Origin: Nectonema munidae
Lineage: Eukaryota; Nematomorpha; Nectonematoida; Nectonematidae
Length of the DNA stretch: 64,000 bases
Direction: 5' to 3'
NCBI GenBank assembly: GCA_030549495.1
Contig: JAUIRK010001017.1
Span: forward strand, 186,001 to 250,000
The notes under the pieces were generated by a model that was given only the letters and a program-made list of their open reading frames with translations, did not search any database and was not told the origin of the DNA. The position numbers and the translations under genes are program-made. Shown here piece after piece: positions 1 through 10,857 of this stretch (the first letter of the stretch is position 1; each line of letters begins with the position of its first letter).

Positions 1-726
1 TTTACATGGTTGAAACCAGCTTTGAATAAAAATTCCTTATCTACAAAATGAGAGACAAGCATGCATTTCGATTTATCTTTGTTCATTATCAAAGCACTTT
101 CACTACACCAATTATTATAAACTTAATTTAAGTTTGCAGAAAATGAATTGATGTTAATTAATGAAATTATTTATTTTGATATATTAGAGAAAGGAAAGTA
201 GGCACAGAAATCATCGGCATATAATAAAAACTTAAAGATATTAGATGTATAAAAATAACATTGACATAGAAACAGAATAAAGTAGGAGATGGAACAGAGT
301 AATGTGGCAAAATTTGAGAAGAAATTATTTACAACTACGCATTGTCCACGATCAAATAAGTAGGAAGTCATAAATAAGATTGCGTTTTTACTTAGTTCGG
401 TTTTAGAAAGTTTATCACTCGGTCAAATGCTTGACGCGTATCAAAATAGAGAAGTATGCTATTTTCTTTTGTTGCTAAAAGAGAAATTAATTGATCAATT
501 AAAAAGGAATGTAAAAGTTATTACCTTTTCTGAAACCAAATTGTTATTTACTAATTAGATTTTGCTCAAAAATGTGAAGGTTTGTGAAAATATAACTTTT
601 TCAAAGATTTTAGAAAGTGTTGGAATGATGGAAATTGGACTGTCGTTTTTGATATTTTTATGATCATCCTTCTCCACAATGGGACCACTTTATGTGATTA
701 CAAAACAGAAAGAAAAATACAATATC
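1..726. other. AT-rich stretch, nothing recognised
   Basis: No coding exon, RNA gene or repeat end could be supported here. The open frames are short and of low complexity. Confidence 0.5.
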
Positions 727-730
727 TTAA

Positions 731-829
731 CCCATTTAAGGCCTAGCAAAGCAGACGATATCTAAAAAAAACACAGACGAAGATGAAATTACTTATGTTC
801 CAAAATAGGAACATTGGCCGTAAATGGGT
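731..829. mobile_element. TTAA-flanked piggyBac-type MITE, subfamily A (short copy)
   Basis: It starts with CCCATTTAAGGCC directly after a TTAA and ends with GGCCGTAAATGGG, so the two ends are inverted repeats. The sequence after the right end is TAAA, a decayed TTAA. Inside are AAGCAGACGATATCT and ACAGACGAAGATGAAATTAC, the reverse of the core found at 12612-12741 and 46204-46334. This copy is about 30 bp shorter than those two. Starting CCC and flanking TTAA are piggyBac hallmarks; assignment to that superfamily is inference. Confidence 0.7.
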
Positions 830-1006
830 AAATATAGAATTGATAGCAATGGCAAGGAAATTGCAAATTGTTGAGCTTATCAATTTAATGTATTAAATTG
901 GTATTCCGTATATAATTTTTTTATTTGATATACTCGTGAAAACACTTTCACTGTTTATATCATTGAAGGAAAAAGGAAAAAAAAGAGAGTAACAGCGCTA
1001 GTTTTT

Positions 1007-1110
1007 TTTAAACGCATAAACGACAAAAATAATAATAATAAATCAGACGATATCTAATGTAAAGCAGAAGATTTGTATTAAACTACATTAAAAACGCAGA
1101 AGTTATTATT
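1007..1110. mobile_element. Fragment of TTAA MITE, subfamily C
   Basis: The segment AATCAGACGATATCTAATG followed by AAGCAGAAGATTTGTATTAA is the reverse complement of the core of the copies at 18528-18650 and 38060-38167. Neither end is clear, and the flanks contain an (AAT) run, so this is a decayed copy. Confidence 0.45.
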
Positions 1111-1810
1111 TTTTATCAACAAATTCTATTCTCCTATGTATGGCAACTTTTGAAGCAGCCTGTAGTAGAACAGTAATGCAGACATGATATTTGTTGGAAT
1201 GAAGGAAGGCTAGGATATGTACATACAAGTTAACAGTTTAGAATCTAAGGGAAATTAATTAGCATTTGAATTAACCAAAATTTAAAAAAAAAAAGTGGAA
1301 ACATGCAAAATTGAAAAGCATTGAATAAATTTTGTCATTTATTTGGAGTTTTTATTTGGAGAAAAGCGATGTTATCGACTGCTCTTTCAATGGATATATA
1401 TTTAACAATGAAAGGAAATCGGAATGTGAATATTAGTTCGGCTGATATACTTCGAGTTCTAATACGTAAAAATTTGTAAAATCAGGGCTCAGATGATCGA
1501 AGTTCTACGGTGTGTAAAATTTGAAATGCCAAAATAAAATTAGATTTTTTAACTTGGTTCAATAAAAAAACTCGATAAAACACTTTTTTCAATAAAAAAT
1601 AGTGTTCTACTTTTTTATTTTGATTCAAAGAATTGCTTCTATACAGAAAAAAGGATAAAATTGTACATTTTTAAATAATTACAAAAATAAAACATGCATT
1701 ATGATTTTTATAGTTGTAAGCGTGTTTCATTTTTTACTTGTCTATGGATGTTAAAAGCTTAGGAGAAATTGGGACGAACTTTACAAAATAAGTGTAATTA
1801 ATTAAATCAT
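1110..1810. other. AT-rich stretch, nothing recognised
   Basis: No supported gene or repeat boundary was found. The segment is dominated by A and T runs. Confidence 0.45.
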
Positions 1811-1990
1811 TGGGTCTTTCGTTTAGACAGCCACATCAAGTAATCACCATTTCGTCTGCCTTTTATAGTTATGTCATGGTTGCTATAATATTAATAACTA
1901 TAGTTAATAAATTAATGAATAAATATAATTAACTATAAAAGGCAGACAAAATGGTGATTATTGATGTGGCCGTCTAAACGAAAAGACCCA
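1811..1990. mobile_element. Palindromic 180-bp MITE
   Basis: The two arms, roughly 1811-1872 and 1929-1990, are reverse complements over about 60 bp with only a few mismatches. They begin TGGGTCTTTCGTTTAGAC and end GTCTAAACGAAAAGACCCA. The direct repeat AATCAT abuts both ends, with a possible seventh base, which fits a target-site duplication. Between the arms is a 55-bp AT-rich loop. There is no coding capacity, so it would depend on a transposase from elsewhere. A 6-7 bp duplication does not clearly match hAT (8), piggyBac (TTAA) or mariner (TA), so I leave the superfamily open. Confidence 0.8.
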
Positions 1991-2019
1991 AATCATTTAT
2001 TACATAATTATGCTGAGCC

Positions 2020-2205
2020 TCAACTCAATGGTTGTTGAGGTGTACCTCTCAGATAAACATGTTAAAGGACAGCGGTTCGAACCCTAAGACTCCCAACTCT
2101 TAAAACTAAAGTCACAAAACTGTAATTAACCATCTTTAAGCATAATGCGAGCAGCCTTAGGGCAGAAAGTGCTTTGATATCCAATCAGCCAACATAATCA
2201 GAAAT
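2020..2205 (+). mobile_element. tRNA-derived SINE, family B
   Basis: A box-A-like TGGTTGTTGAGG lies about 45 bp upstream of a clean box-B GGTTCGAACCC, the internal RNA polymerase III promoter layout of tRNA-derived SINEs. The body ends in GTGCTTTGATATCCAATC, which recurs in the second copy at 44780-45000 (CTGCTTTGATATCCAAAC). The shared 3' body also includes ACCATC, AAGCATAAT and AGCC blocks. No A-rich tail is evident. Confidence 0.6.
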
Positions 2206-3158
2206 GAAATGATTTATGAGAAAATAAAATTTATACTAGTTAGCAAAATGATACTTTAATAAGCTAAGATTTTTACTCTTATAATTCGAAATAGGCAAAT
2301 GCTATATCTGGCAGATTTTTTATTTGCTTTATGAAAAAAAAATTGTTAAATAAAATTATACCTTCGAAAAAAGGCATACCTTCATTATGGAAAAAAGGAC
2401 GAATTTATCTTAATATTTTTCAAACAGCTATTTTTATGTGAATCGGTTTTATACTTCAATTTGTTCCGAGATTTGTTCGGAATCCTTACGAATGCGTAAA
2501 AAAAACTTACTTCTCTTCTTGGAAGAAAGGCAATCAAAGGAAGTGACACAAAGCATGACCATTATCTAAGATGAATAAGTATTATCAAAATGTTTCCATG
2601 TGTTATTTATTACCCATTCCATATTTTATATCACTGAAAAAGAGAAATACTTCACAAGTGAGTGAGTGAAGAGACAACTCACAATTTTTTTAGCAATTTT
2701 GCAATGAGTTCTCACTACATATATTTTTCTACTTCATGCAATCACTTAGAAGCAAATTCAGTGGTAGGTTTCGAATTTACAAAAAAAAATGTACATGATT
2801 TTTTAGCCTTTGACATAATTTAACACTCATTAGACATTCATCAACCCCTTACGTATGCGAAGCGGTTTTGAAGGAGCTGCGAAAAATATTAAATCCTTGA
2901 TAAAAAACAACGAATATCTTTTTTACCTTTTTTTTTACATAATTTATTACTCTTTTTTGGCATGTTTAGCCTAAAGGCTCCACACGATAGCACACACCCA
3001 GAATTAATTTTTGCTAGCTTTATCAAATGAGATTTGTTTGAGTTTTTGACTGACAGTTTAACTGATTCCAAAATATTTCAATTGTACGAAGAAAAAATGT
3101 TTATATTCCATTTACGCTGACTGTTATATTGATTTTTTGCTTTTATTTATTTTGCTAA
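2206..3158. other. AT-rich stretch, little recognised
   Basis: A weak CCCCTTACGTATGCGAAGCGG near 2846 resembles one end of a TTAA-type MITE, but no matching right end is visible. A minus-strand frame at 2889-3071 shows no family motif. Confidence 0.35.
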
Positions 3159-3510
3159 TACAGTCAAACCTGTTTAAGACAGTCACCCTTGGGAGCAGTC
3201 AAAAGCGGCTGTTTTACGCAGGTGGCGGTTTTATCAAGGTTCACCTTCAGTATCTGAAAAATTTATCATAGAAAATTGAATTAACCCAATTTCGAAAAAA
3301 TTTATCAATAAAAACATTTATTAGAATATAACAGGAAAAACGCATAAAAACATTTAATTCATTATGTATAAAAAAATTCACTTTCTTTTAAAAAAGTTCG
3401 TGATGGTTGTTTGCTTTGTATATTTTTTCATTCTTATGTTAATGGTAATACCTTTCATGTCGAAACAATGTTTTGGCATGTCACTGTTTCCTGTTTACAA
3501 AGCAAATTGC

Positions 3511-4740
3511 TTACATATTTCTATGCAGTCTTGGACGTAAAGAAGGTGGCTTGAACGATTCTTCAACTGGCTCTTTACCATCGTCATCATCAATATCATC
3601 ATCACCATCTGAGTCCTTTTCGTTATCATGAAGAATATCTAAAGCGGAGCGATCCCAGTCAATAGCATAATTTGAGGTAGGAAGGTCATTATTAATGTGG
3701 TGAAGATTGTTGAATTGTAATCCAAATAATTCTTTGGAAAGACATAAAACTGATGAAGAAACATCATTTGTTTCTTCGAAAACATCAACGTCAATCTCCG
3801 TGATTTCCATATCTGATGTGTTTAAATTCGTGAAAACCTCTGCAGTAAATCCAGCTCGAGCAAAACACTTATGAATAGTGGAAGAGGTCACTTCATTCCA
3901 AGCTTTATGGAGCCAGTTGATGGCATCCAAAAGAGACATTTTTCGGAGAATTTTCACCCAGTGATGGACTCATCTTTCGCAATGTTGTCACAAACAAACT
4001 GTAGCTGTCGTCTGTCTCTGTATTTTAGCTTCATGGCCTGTATGATGCCTTGATCCATGGGCTGAATAACTGATGTTGTGTTTGGTGGCAGAAAAACTAA
4101 TTTAACGCTAGTAAGTGTCACATGAGGGTGCGCAAGAGAATTGTCCAACAATAACAAGACTTCTCGCTTTTGATTTTTCATTTGACAATCAAACCTTTTT
4201 ACCCAATTATAAAAGATTTCACCTGTCATCCATGACTTTTTGCTTGACTTATATTTAACAGGAAGTGAATGTTTATCAATGTTTTTAAAACAACGAGGAT
4301 TTTCCGATCACAGGTAAAGTAAATTTATCTCCAGTCATTGAAGCACATAAAGCAACGGTAATGCGGTCTTTAGACTGTTTACCGCCATGTGTGTTATGCC
4401 CTTTAACATGAAATGATTTGTTTCTGTAGAACAAGCCGGTTTCATCCATGCTAAAAATGTTTTTTTGGCTCATACCCAGCACAAATGGTAGAAAGCTTTT
4501 GTTTCCAATTACAAACAACACTTTTGTCTACATCACCACTTTCCCCAGACACAGATCGAAACACAATATTATGACGCTTTACAAACTGACTTGTACTCGT
4601 CTAGTTGAAGAGTCTTGAAACCACTTCCAACTTAGTTCATTAACTTTTTCATTTCCTGTTTTTCGCATTTTACGTTTACGATCGTTTGGAGCATTGCTTT
4701 GAAAATCTGAATGCGCCAGCCACTTTACGCGAACTTTCAA
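3511..4740 (-). pseudogene. Tigger-family transposase (DDE, CENP-B-like)
   Basis: Translated right to left on the minus strand, three blocks are in family order. Around 4600-4740 a basic segment contains RKRKMRKTGNEKVNELSWKW, like the CENP-B/Tigger DNA-binding region. At 4285-4521 comes FSMDETGLFY, then GGKQSKDRITVALCASMTGD, which holds the first catalytic Asp and the GGKKSKDRIT signature. At 3954-4229 LLLLDNSLAHP supplies the second Asp, and LPPNTTSVIQPMDQGIIQAM the third acidic site region. The C-terminal part at 3511-3957 contains LHKAWNEVTSSTI and an Asp-rich tail. The blocks lie in different frames with stops between them, so the gene cannot make one protein. Confidence 0.88.
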
Positions 4741-5027
4741 TTTTTTCGTACATTTAAATCACATTAACTTTATCTACAAGGGACAGAGTTTTTTTTTATT
4801 TACTTTATACATTTTGATAGAAAACAATTATTATGTGTTAGCTCTAAATAAAGCAAAAATTTGTGATGAAGAAGCTTTCATTCTAAGTAAAACAGTTGCC
4901 ACGTAAATACGTTATCAATGCTACATGAATGACATAAGGCATATGCGTGTTAGTCGTATACATGAAATCTTATTTTATCTACTACTCTACGTAACCTGAT
5001 ACACATCGAAGATTACCATTCTTTGTT

Positions 5028-5151
5028 TCCTTTGAGGACCAAGATTTTGAAGAGGAGATTCGTCTGCTTTCTTTTTCAATGGAATTTTATATATTTAAAG
5101 GAGGCGATTTTCATTTCTTGGGTCACTGGTGACCCACTGGACCTCAAAGGG
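5028..5151. mobile_element. TTAA-type MITE, subfamily B, nested in Tigger
   Basis: Left end CCTTTGAGGACC is matched by right end GGACCTCAAAGGG followed by TTAA. The left TTAA has decayed. The inside contains TTCGTCTGCTTTC. Because it lies within the Tigger element it is the younger insertion. A small internal palindrome GGTCACTGGTGACC lies near the right end. Confidence 0.75.
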
Positions 5152-5665
5152 TTAAAAGTGATCAAGATGTACGCGTGCCAGTCATATGATAAATTACATT
5201 TCAAGTTTAGTTGTAATTCACGTAACATCATTAGAAAGTTTCTTTTTGTCACCTCAATAGTCTACAGATGCAAGATTTCATTTTCTAGTAATGTAAATAA
5301 TAAATAAGGAAGGCTAACAAAATAATATACTACCCTAGTATGGTGCGTGGCGTTCTTGTGCAAGTTTTTATTAAGATTCGGACTGCAATGTAGTGGCGTC
5401 TGGCGCCGTTACAGAGGTGGTGGTCTTTTACAGGGTATTTTTAATGTAAATTTGATCGGGACTGTAAGAAAGTGGCGCTCTTAAAGAAGTGGTGGAGAGC
5501 AGGTTTGACTTACTTATGTCTAAATGTTACTTTGACAAGTTTGACCATCTTTGCCTAGTGTTAATTTGCATTTAGGTAGATTACTTTTTAATAATTAATT
5601 ATTATGAAAAAAGTATATTCAAGAAAGAGGATAAAGAATAAAATATTATTTTAAAGATTACAAAC

Positions 5666-6154
5666 TAGGGTTTGCTCCCGGTTCTGAAAAACCGGGACGT
5701 TGCCGGTTCTAAAAATTTGGGAACCGTCTTGGAACCGAAAAGTATTCCCGGTTCCGAGAATAAATTAGTTATAATTGATTTATTTCACTATGCAATTCTT
5801 TGCATAAAACTTTACTGCACTTCATTCATATAAAATCTCTTTTTCATTGTCATCTCATTTTAATGGTAAACGGAGAAAAGTCTGCAAACGACAAAAGAGT
5901 TCATTTTTCTTTTTTTTCTCTTCTGCACACTTTTGTCGTTTGCACACTTTTCTCCTAGAACCATTTTAATGATAATGATATAGAAAGAAAAAGTATACAT
6001 CTGTTTATAATAAATTAAAACGTCAATTTCATTGCATCTTTTTGCTGTTTATATATCTCCTTGAGGAACCGTTTGGAACCGGGATTTCTCGGTTTTGTAA
6101 GTTTTTTTCGATATCGGTACCTATTTCTAATTTTCGATACTTATGCAAACCCTA
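5666..6154. mobile_element. Non-autonomous hAT element with internal hairpin
   Basis: Ends TAGGGTTTGC and GCAAACCCTA are perfect 10-bp inverted repeats. The flanks are TTACAAAC and GTACAAAC, an 8-bp duplication with one mismatch, as for hAT. Subterminal CCCGGTTC/GGAACCGGGA motifs repeat near both ends. In the centre, 5872-5897 and 5930-5955 form an inverted repeat (25 of 26 bases) reading GGAGAAAAGT and GCAAACGACAAAAG. The hairpin continues outward with mismatches into ATTTTAATGG. No coding sequence is present. Confidence 0.82.
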
Positions 6155-6162
6155 GTACAAAC

Positions 6163-7670
6163 AAGGACGTCATTTGACTTGAAAAGTTGAGGGACATGAT
6201 TCAAAAATAATTTTCTATTCGAAAAAATCTACGTTATTATTTGAGTTGAAAGTTAACATTTACAAATTTAACAAAGATGTTTATTATATCTAAAAATATA
6301 GAGATAGAAGTTAGGATGATGGCACCGTTTTTATTGAACTTTCGAAATAAATTGCAAAAATTATTTCAAAATTTCTTTCGGGAAGAAGAAAAAACTAAAA
6401 AAAAATGGAATGAATAAAATATAGTAGGTCCCCTCCAACAAAAAAGGGGAAAGGGAACTTGTCTCTTCGTCCCCCAACCAGGAAACGCATGGGTGCGAGA
6501 TTTGTAATACATACATGAATTTATTTGAAATTTGGTTCAATCTCAAAAGAGCCGACTATTAATAATTAATTAAGACATTTGAAAAAAATTTTGCTTTAAT
6601 ATAACACCATGCCACAATATTTTCATCCAATAGCAACACTCATAAAAATATATTAAAAATCGAATAATTGTTCTTGAAGAAAAAGTACCACAATGAAGAA
6701 GAATGAAGTACTTCCAGTTGACTAAGCCGATTACAGGTTCTCTTATGACCAGCTCACAACAGACTTCATTCTTACAATGAAGAAGTTTATTTAATTTTTA
6801 TGAAATGAATGTTTAATTCTATTTAAAAACACATGATTATTATCTATTTACGTATGATTGTGCTGATGTCTCGTCTAGGCTAAGACAGTAGATAAAAAAT
6901 ATCTTTTATGATATACCTTATTATATGTTAAAATAATATTAAAAAAGTCTATCAATTTTTTTAAATATTTTCATTTTTTCAAAAGGTGAGGATTAGTATT
7001 TTGTCAACTAAGGAAAATCAAAATTATTATAGTGAATGTGAAAAACAGAACAAAATATTCAGAGATTTTTCTCTTTTTTTATATATAAACTTCTACAAGC
7101 TATTCTCGTAAAGTTATACAATTTACTTCACTAAATAAAAATGTTGGTTACAACACTACATATAAGTATATATCTTTGGCAGGCACACCTGATCTCCTTC
7201 CTAGCTTCATGCCATTTTTTACTTGGGTTGAAATTATTTCCATTTGAGTGCATAAAATTTTTTAAAGCCAACTCTGACGAAAATTATCGAGTTTTTTCGT
7301 TTTTGGATCCTTTGCTAATTTTATATGCATTTTGCTATTGACTAATAACAAAATTATATTCTGTTATTAACCAATAAGTAAGAGGTAACGTATTCACTTA
7401 GCTTAAAGTTGGACAAAAACTAGCGTTTGTAAATTTCAACGTGAAAATTTTAATTTTAACTAATGAAAAAATCAATCAATAAATATAATGATGAAATAAT
7501 TAACAAGTTTTTTTGAATAAACACTATTTTATACTTTTTTCAAATGTATGCCCTGTTTATGATTTTTTAAAGTTAGTTATATATAAGAATTTTCAAAACT
7601 ACAATTAGAATAGGTATCGATGTCAGTAATTGTAAAAAAACAAGAATCTTTTTTTTTTTTGACAGGGTGT
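6163..7670. other. AT-rich stretch, nothing firmly recognised
   Basis: A short inverted pair AGAATGAAGT and ACTTCATTCT brackets 6700-6775, but no element boundaries are clear. No coding exon is supported. Confidence 0.4.
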
Positions 7671-7735
7671 TTCATGCAAGGGAAGTAGAAGCTTCCATAT
7701 CTGCACTGATGAACTTTTTTATGATAAGTCGATGA

Positions 7736-7812
7736 CATCGCCGGGATTCGAACCCAAAGGCTTTGGATCCGTAGGCGACGCCTCTACCTATCAGCCCACC
7801 AGCCCCGGTGGC
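7736..7812 (-). mobile_element. tRNA-derived SINE head (family C)
   Basis: On the minus strand GCTGATAGGTAGAGGCG (box A) is followed by GGGTTCGAATCCCGG (box B). The spacing is tRNA-like and a CCAAAGCCTTTGG hairpin precedes box B. The anticodon and acceptor stems do not pair properly, so a functional tRNA is unlikely. The same CCAAAG..TTTGGGTTCGA block recurs at 13838-13912. Confidence 0.5.
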
Positions 7813-8033
7813 AGTATCCGAATTGTCCAAAATTTTAAATCGGTAAGTTCTATGTTTTATTTTAGAATGCTTGGTTAGTCCAAATATCACGCCTTGCGAG
7901 CAAATCCATACAATTTCTTTCATTTCTTGACATTATTCACTAAAGCTTCTAAAATGTAGACAGGCTTGGTACTAAAAGTAATGTCTATGTTAGAAAAGTG
8001 TCTTCATTGAAGAAATGAATGATTTAAACTATA

Positions 8034-8240
8034 AAAGTTATGCAGAACTTACCAGAAGCAAAGTTCTCTTGATCATTCTATAAAAAGAATAAAGATGGCG
8101 TAAATTAAGGGTAAAAAATTACAGTAGCGTGTTTTCATCGAGAAGACACAATTGCGCAGGTTACGTCGAAGTTTAAGAAAGAAAATGTTTGATGCTGAAT
8201 TCGAACCAAATAACTTTTGGTAGCAAAGCGAAGAATTTGC
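8034..8240 (-). mobile_element. SINE family A body with a divergent tRNA head
   Basis: On the plus strand this reads tail first. A 75-bp tail with GCAGAACTTACCAGAAGC and AAAGATGGCGTAAATTAAGG is followed by the family A body GTTTTCATCGAGAAGACACA. The head TTCGAACCAAATAACTTTTGG resembles the family C head more than the usual family A head. The tail plus body is almost identical to 12870-13003. Confidence 0.65.
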
Positions 8241-8262
8241 CCAACATTACTGGAGCCCGAAC

Positions 8263-8385
8263 CTTTTGAGAATTAAAATTTTGAAGAGTAATAATCTGCT
8301 TTCTTGCTGAATTTTACTTTTTATATTTAAAGCAAATGGTTTTCATTTCTTGTAACACTGATTTCACCTTCGGGTCCCCAAAGGG
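8263..8385. mobile_element. TTAA-type MITE, subfamily B (decayed)
   Basis: It begins CCTTTTGAG after a decayed TTAA and ends CCCCAAAGGG before CTAA. The interior keeps ATTTTGAAGAGTAATAATC, TGCTTT and CATTTCTTG in the order seen at 5028-5151. The inner right end GTCCCCAAAGGG matches GGACCTCAAAGGG with changes. Confidence 0.6.
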
Positions 8386-8389
8386 CTAA

Positions 8390-9280
8390 GTTATATGGAA
8401 AGTTAATTTTGATTAACACTTCAATAATTAATATTTTAGTGATTAAAGCTCTTTTTTGTCCAAGATTCAGAACTAAATCTTCTAGAAAAAAATATATGCG
8501 GCAGAGTAATCATTTTATCACAACATTTTAAAGTTAGAACTAGCAAAAAATTCTCTAAATTTAAGGTTATAGTTATATATGTTTAGCTTACAACCTTTAT
8601 ATATATCAAATCAAAATAGATTTCAACAACTATTTAGCTGTTCTCTTGCAAAGATTGGACAAAAAAACAAAAAAATTGAAGAAAATATAGGCTTCCAACT
8701 CAAAGAATTGACGAATATTTCACAACACAAATTTTATTGTTACATAAAGTGTAAATTAAAAATATACCCATCAGATTCACTACTTTCTATTGGCGTGCTA
8801 TTCTTTTATTTTGAAAAGGATGAGGGGGCGGTGGAAGAAGATTTATAAATTGACCAATGTCCATCTCACATAGTCAACTCAAAAAGATAGAGAAGTATAT
8901 TATATCAGTCTATGTTAATAATAAAATGTGCCTATATTCAGTCAGCCACCTTACCGTCAGAATGAAAGCCTATATCGTTTATATAAGACACGGGTCAAAC
9001 TGAATGATCTGAAAAAGTAGGAGGGGGGGGGGGGTGCCTCATAGCCCCCTCCCTCCCATTAGGTCGACCACTGATTATATATAGTGGAATTGAAATTACA
9101 AATAAATTGGACTTACGTGGAATAAATACTTGATATTATTCTTGAGATGAATTTTGTGGGAGTGTTTTAAAAAAAATACTTTTTTTTCCTCACATTTAAA
9201 AAAGGTAGTTATACTCATCAATCATTAACCTATTTTTATGAAGGCAGAGAGAATTTTTACTGTCCTTATTCATATTCCAA
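8390..9280. other. AT-rich stretch with a G-run
   Basis: A run of about 14 G near 9020 is followed by CCCCCTCCCTCCC, giving a G/C-rich foldback block. No element ends or exons are supported. Confidence 0.4.
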
Positions 9281-9282
9281 AT

Positions 9283-9301
9283 ACTCTCTCTCTCTCTCTC
9301 T
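9283..9301. repeat. (TC)n microsatellite
   Basis: A simple run of about nine TC units is followed by imperfect TC-rich sequence to about 9320. Confidence 0.85.
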
Positions 9302-9782
9302 ATGTCTCTCATTCTCTCCTATACTTTTATAGCACAAAATATATTTTAAAATTTTTTTGAATGATAAATATTTAATACGCATTCATCATTTCACAAACAA
9401 TGCTTATGAGTGGAAATGAAAAAAATTTGTTATTCCAATATCATTGCATATATCTGGGATAGAATTTGTAGAACAAGGATGAATTTTAGTGAATCACACT
9501 ATTCATAATCCTATTTAACACTTTAATAACAAAGTGAAATAGCCCAGCTACTGAAAAAAGGAGACAAGTGAACATTGAGCCAGATAAACAATAAGCCAGT
9601 ATAAACACTGTGGCATAGCTCTAGCAAAAGCATCCAGCTGTAAAACATTTGCCAAAACTTGAATATGATCGGTTCAAAGAACAAAATGTTGGGAGGAGTG
9701 TGCTGGAAATGAAGGCAAAGCGAAAGAAAAGAAAGATGAAGGTGAATGTGGAATGACTGTGTTTTGATTAAATGACTTATAC

Positions 9783-10853
9783 CAGGCATGTCCAACTTCC
9801 GGCCCTTCTAGCTTTGTTTTACGGCACACGGCATGGATTAAAAATATTTTTTTGTAATAAATTGGAGCATTAAAATTTGATGAACTTGTGTAACTTTTTA
9901 AAACAATTTCAAAGTAAATTCAAAAGGCAATTAAAGTTTGAATAACGTTTTTCCCCTTTATATATAATAGTTTTATAATTTGTATCACTATTTTGTTTAC
10001 TTTTTTGCTTGTTTTTCAAAATATATCACCACATAAGTTTTCACTTTAGTGTAACAATAATATTGCGCGGTCAAACAAAAAGTGTAGCTACAATTTTTTT
10101 AATCTAGTGATAAAGATGAAATCACAAATAAACAAAAGCCTATTTTTTGCCAATTTTCTATATCATAGATAAACCTTTTGCTTTATTTTTTGCCACCTTT
10201 ACCAATAATAATCTTATATATTTTATAAGTTTTACGAAATAAATTTGTTTTTTTCGCAATATTATAATTTTTATCCTCCAAGTATAAATCATAACAGCGT
10301 CACAAATTTGAAGTTAAATAAGCAAAAGAAATTTATGATGATACATTTTTAAAAATGATAACCAGAGTTTAAGAGTTTATTGAGAAAAGTGAACAAACCG
10401 GTTTAAGTTATCGCCACAGATAGACAAAGTATGTATGAAAGAAAATAAAACAAAGAAGACACACACAGACAAGAAAAATGAAATCAAATAGAAGGGTAAC
10501 TCGAAGAATGGAGTCAAGGTAAGAGCTAAGTTGTTTGAAAATAGAAAGAGCCTGAGATTGAGTCATTAACAGCCAAAGCATTCACTGAAGTTTAAAGATA
10601 ATTATATATTTCAAGAACAAATGGAGAAATAAACATGAAGGAATTGGTTAGAAAAAAGAGATGTCAAAAATCGGGAGAGCTCAGCTTTTAAACTTCACTT
10701 TTTATTAATGCACTGCAAAAAAATTTATATAATAAAGTTTTTTTTATTAATTTTTTTAAAAACTAAAGTTAATATATGCATTTTTCTTATTAATATAAAT
10801 AATGCGGCCCTCAATAATGCACCCCAATATCAATCACTTGTTTGACATACCTG
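9783..10853. mobile_element. Large non-autonomous hAT element
   Basis: The left end CAGGCATGTCCAACTTCC is mirrored by the right end TTTGACATACCTG. Both subterminal regions carry GGCCC/GGGCCGC blocks. Flanks ACTTATAC and CCTTATCA agree only partly as an 8-bp duplication, and the right flank runs straight into the tail of the LINE at 10858. The 1 kb interior is A/T-rich with no transposase motif. The family call follows CAGG ends of hAT type and is inference. Confidence 0.6.
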
Positions 10854-10857
10854 CCTT

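Larger units (their letters stand above)
3161..5510 (-). mobile_element. Tigger/pogo-like DNA transposon, near full length but decayed
   Basis: The left end reads TA-CAGTCAAACCTG and the right end CAGGTTTGACT-TA. This gives inverted terminal repeats and the TA target duplication typical of Tc1/mariner-pogo elements. At about 2.35 kb it has the usual Tigger length. A minus-strand transposase gene fills most of the left half (see the entry at 3511-4740). A TTAA MITE has inserted in the right part (5028-5151). GC-richer terminal blocks at 3175-3230 and 5390-5500 both carry GGTGG-like motifs, as expected for subterminal repeats. Confidence 0.85.

Noticed and set aside
2511-2568. Possible minus-strand exon ending at GTAAGT
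   Set aside because: The donor is good, but the frame is only about 18 codons with no partner exon in sight.
7736-7812. Functional tRNA gene
   Set aside because: Boxes A and B are good, but the anticodon and acceptor stems do not pair and related decayed copies exist.
9110-9160. Possible minus-strand exon before GTAAGT near 9116
   Set aside because: No convincing open frame or acceptor upstream.
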